From contig BROI01000005.1 of NCBI GenBank assembly GCA_027923505.1, positions 124,001-188,000 of the forward strand: 64,000 nt of DNA, written 5' to 3'. Positions 61,636 through 64,000 of this stretch are shown piece after piece. The notes beneath the pieces were generated by a model that was not told the origin of the DNA, did no database searches, and saw only the letters and a list, made by a program, of their open reading frames with translations. Position 1 is the stretch's first letter; every line of letters starts with the position of its first letter. The DNA comes from Mayamaea pseudoterrestris (taxonomy: Eukaryota; Bacillariophyta; Bacillariophyceae; Sellaphorales; Sellaphoraceae). A program made the translations under genes and the position numbers.

Positions 61636-64000
61636 TCACTGCCACTGGTTCCAGGTGACAACACGCAGCGATGGGACGAAGAGACCCTGATCTGACGAAG
61701 ATTCGCCTCGCTGAGTTGCATCAAGCGCCTTGCCACTGGTCGCAATCTTCCGCAACCAATGACTTAAAGTCGCCAAGGCGTCACACGCTCGGTATTGCAT
61801 TATCTCAGTCACGCCATCCTCGCGGCCATGGGCAAGATGCATCAGGGTTGCAATACACTCAGGTGTGTTTGTGAGAGGAATTAAATTTGCCGGTTCATCG
61901 CAAAGATTTTTAATCGCAGTGACGGCGGATAGACGTTCCTCCTCCGCCTGCGCATAGCGTCCTCGACGGCATAAGACCTTCACCAAGCCATCAGCGCCAG
62001 CCAGTTCTTGACGCACACCAGAATCTTGCGCCAAGTTTTGAATCGCAAAACACGCGTAAAGGCGAGACTCGTCGCTTTCGGAATTGGCTGCCTTGATGAG
62101 TGCTGGAATAGCTTCCCGCTCCTGGAACACTAACAACTTGGTATTTTGGCGGTGCCGCGTGAGATTCGCAAGAAACTTGACAGCGAGAACGTGACAAGGG
62201 CTGTCGTGAAACGTTGCAATTTGTACCATCGTCTGCACAAGAGAGGTCTCGCGAGCAAAGTGATAAGCGTTGTCTTTCTCCTTGCTCAAGTGGCCCAATA
62301 ACGCAAAGACATTTTGGCGGCTGCCTCGCAACGTAGGGTCGGCGGTTTCGTCATAACCAAACAGCTCAATCGGAGACTGTGAAGCAGAAACTTTTAGCGT
62401 TTTCTGAGAATCTTCAGACGCAATAGAGTGAGTCTTTTGACTTTCACTATTAGAGTCATCCGAGGATCTTGTCTCGCTATTTGCCGAATAACACGTAGTC
62501 TTTGCCGATCTCGACTCGACCCTTGGTGGTTTTGGGACAAGGACAGGGACTAGTGCGTCCACAAATCCAGGAATCTGTGCCATAAGCAGGCGATTCTCAA
62601 TAGATTTGGCAAGATATGCGAGAATGGCAGTACATCCTCGACTTGCGCTGTCGCTGCCACCCTTGATTAAAAAGATAATGGCCTGCATGAGTCTTGGAGT
62701 GTGAAACACAGCAATGCGATTCTCCTTAGGCATGGACAGGTTCAACAGAGTAGTAATAGCACGATTGCGAGCTGCTTCGTATTCAAATCGAATCCGTTTG
62801 TCGAGTTTGACCATGAATCCTTCATCCAGACTGTCTGTCAAAACGGAAGTCAGTGCTTGAAGGACACCGACAGTCCAGCATAGTTTAATGCGCTTCTTCG
62901 AATCATTCGTCATGACTTTAATCGCTCCGCACGCATTTTTACGTCTAACCATGTATCCCAAATCGATTTTTGAGGAGTCTTCGGGAGTGGCAATTGCGAC
63001 GAGCAAGTCCTCCGTTGTCTTGGTTGGATCGGTCATGCGATGTTCCAGCGACTCCAACTTTTGCTCCGTTTTGAAGCTGATTAGTTCGCTGATGCTGCGA
63101 CGACCAAGTAAAGTATCCTCCGATGGTGGATGAAAAGCGCTTGCAAGGTTTTTGCCTGAATGGCTGGTCAGTAGCTGGGTGTCGCTGTCCGATCTGCAAT
63201 CACTCTTACCAACACGATTGGCCGGCACAGCTTCAGATCGGTCTCTGGTTTCTGCAATGACAAAGTCAGAGACGCTTGATCGCGGCGTCAACATGGCCGC
63301 AACTGCAGCTGATGCCGTTTTATGGAAATTTTCATGTCGATTTAGAAAGGATGGTGTATGCACCGAGATTGAGTCTTGCTGTGAAAGTGTCTTCTCCACC
63401 GTGAGTTTTGACTGTGGATTGTAGCGGCGGTTCATTTCGGACCCTGTCTCATATTCTTCCTTGGCCTTTTCCAATGCAAGGCCTATTTCTCGAACAGAAT
63501 CTTCTTCTGTCTTTGGTGGCGTCCAGTTAACAGTTGGGACCGTCGATACTTCTTCGCTCTCCATGATATCAACACTCTCTCCGACTGAATGCTCATTCTT
63601 GTTCTTTTGGATTTGAGTAGAAGCCGACTGGAGTGTACTCGACGTTGGATTAGGTCCGACCAATTTTCCACTAACTTGATGACTTTCCGAACGCGTCGAG
63701 CAAGCCGTTGGGCTTTCGAGGTTACCATCAGTTTCGACGACATCCTCATCACACGAATTTGGCTTGGAACCATGGACCGGATCTACTGGCTCTCCAGAGA
63801 ACGTATCGTCTCCAGTGGTGAACATTGTCAACTCATCATCCGCTTCATCGCCACTAGAACTATCAGAGTGCTGCTCGGACATAAAGTCATCAAAATCGTC
63901 GTAATCTTCTTCACCATAATCATCTCCAACGGTAGTCTCATCTGCTTCCTCATCATCCGCGTCCTGACTCGTATGCGCACTGGCGGAAGCCAGCTTTGGC
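61636..64000 (-). CDS. Armadillo-repeat protein, 5' end beyond window
   Basis: The frame is open from the stop at 61636 to the right edge (788 codons); an ATG at 63882 is internal, since the frame continues upstream with an acidic stretch (DDEEADETTVGDDYGEEDYDDFDDF). The N-terminal 270 residues seen are Ser/Asp/Glu-rich and probably disordered. From about residue 300 there are repeated helices typical of ARM repeats: ALTSVLTDSLDE, RNRAITTLLNLSMPKENRIAVF, GCTAILAYLAKSIENRLLMA, LAVKFLANLTRHRQNTKLLVF, LYACFAIQNLAQDSGVRQELAGADGLV, AVTAIKNLCDEPANLIPL. ARM domains act as binding scaffolds; the specific role is unknown. Confidence 0.8.
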   Translation of the reverse strand, partial: PKLASASAHTSQDADDEEADETTVGDDYGEEDYDDFDDFMSEQHSDSSSGDEADDELTMFTTGDDTFSGEPVDPVHGSKPNSCDEDVVETDGNLESPTACSTRSESHQVSGKLVGPNPTSSTLQSASTQIQKNKNEHSVGESVDIMESEEVSTVPTVNWTPPKTEEDSVREIGLALEKAKEEYETGSEMNRRYNPQSKLTVEKTLSQQDSISVHTPSFLNRHENFHKTASAAVAAMLTPRSSVSDFVIAETRDRSEAVPANRVGKSDCRSDSDTQLLTSHSGKNLASAFHPPSEDTLLGRRSISELISFKTEQKLESLEHRMTDPTKTTEDLLVAIATPEDSSKIDLGYMVRRKNACGAIKVMTNDSKKRIKLCWTVGVLQALTSVLTDSLDEGFMVKLDKRIRFEYEAARNRAITTLLNLSMPKENRIAVFHTPRLMQAIIFLIKGGSDSASRGCTAILAYLAKSIENRLLMAQIPGFVDALVPVLVPKPPRVESRSAKTTCYSANSETRSSDDSNSESQKTHSIASEDSQKTLKVSASQSPIELFGYDETADPTLRGSRQNVFALLGHLSKEKDNAYHFARETSLVQTMVQIATFHDSPCHVLAVKFLANLTRHRQNTKLLVFQEREAIPALIKAANSESDESRLYACFAIQNLAQDSGVRQELAGADGLVKVLCRRGRYAQAEEERLSAVTAIKNLCDEPANLIPLTNTPECIATLMHLAHGREDGVTEIMQYRACDALATLSHWLRKIATSGKALDATQRGESSSDQGLFVPSLRVVTWNQWQ

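Overview
The window is nuclear DNA of a eukaryotic alga with a secondary red plastid, most likely a diatom. Genes are intron-poor with short GT-AG introns (about 50-150 bp) and are often arranged head to head. At least four proteins begin with a signal peptide that ends at a phenylalanine (QAF|SVAP, NAF|SA, SSF|VS, EAF|TLVP), the bipartite plastid-targeting signature of stramenopile algae. Two adjacent genes encode secreted proteins with silaffin-type lysine clusters, which points to a silica-forming diatom. No genus is assigned.

Left part (1-8,500): a truncated membrane protein, a MYND zinc-finger protein, a membrane-anchored papain-type protease, the complex I subunit NDUFB10, and an MRS2/CorA magnesium channel.

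Duplicated block (8,580-26,664): a direct tandem duplication of about 9 kb. Each unit carries, in the same order and orientation, a class II fructose-bisphosphate aldolase with a C-terminal membrane extension, a membrane RING-H2 protein, protein-isoaspartate methyltransferase, TAF7, a double cytochrome-b5/MAPR protein and a four-TM protein. The unit ends inside the last exon of an ammonium transporter gene, so a 73-bp stub of that gene sits at the central junction (17,680/17,681), and the intact nine-exon gene follows unit 2. The copies are mosaic: some noncoding stretches of more than 200 bp are identical while neighbouring sequence differs.

Central part (26.6-38.4 kb): the ammonium transporter, a Tpr/Mlp nuclear-basket protein with an FG-repeat tail, a membrane-anchored SGNH hydrolase, and a five-unit polyubiquitin gene with an intron after codon 2.

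Plastid-rich part (38.6-49.2 kb): an RRM protein, a TXNDC9-like protein, a ClpR-like subunit, a CRM-domain protein, an alpha/beta hydrolase, a Crinkler/RHS-type P-loop NTPase with an unexpected targeting presequence, and an atypical SDR/epimerase. Four or five of these seven look plastid-targeted.

Right part (49.3-64.0 kb): an alpha-kinase with a VWA-like region, a tesmin/LIN54-type CXC protein, an exportin-5-like karyopherin, the two silaffin-like secreted proteins, and an armadillo-repeat protein running off the right edge. I saw no tRNA, rRNA, CRISPR array or recognisable transposon. Exon boundaries were read by eye from splice consensus, frame continuity and, inside the duplication, agreement between copies.
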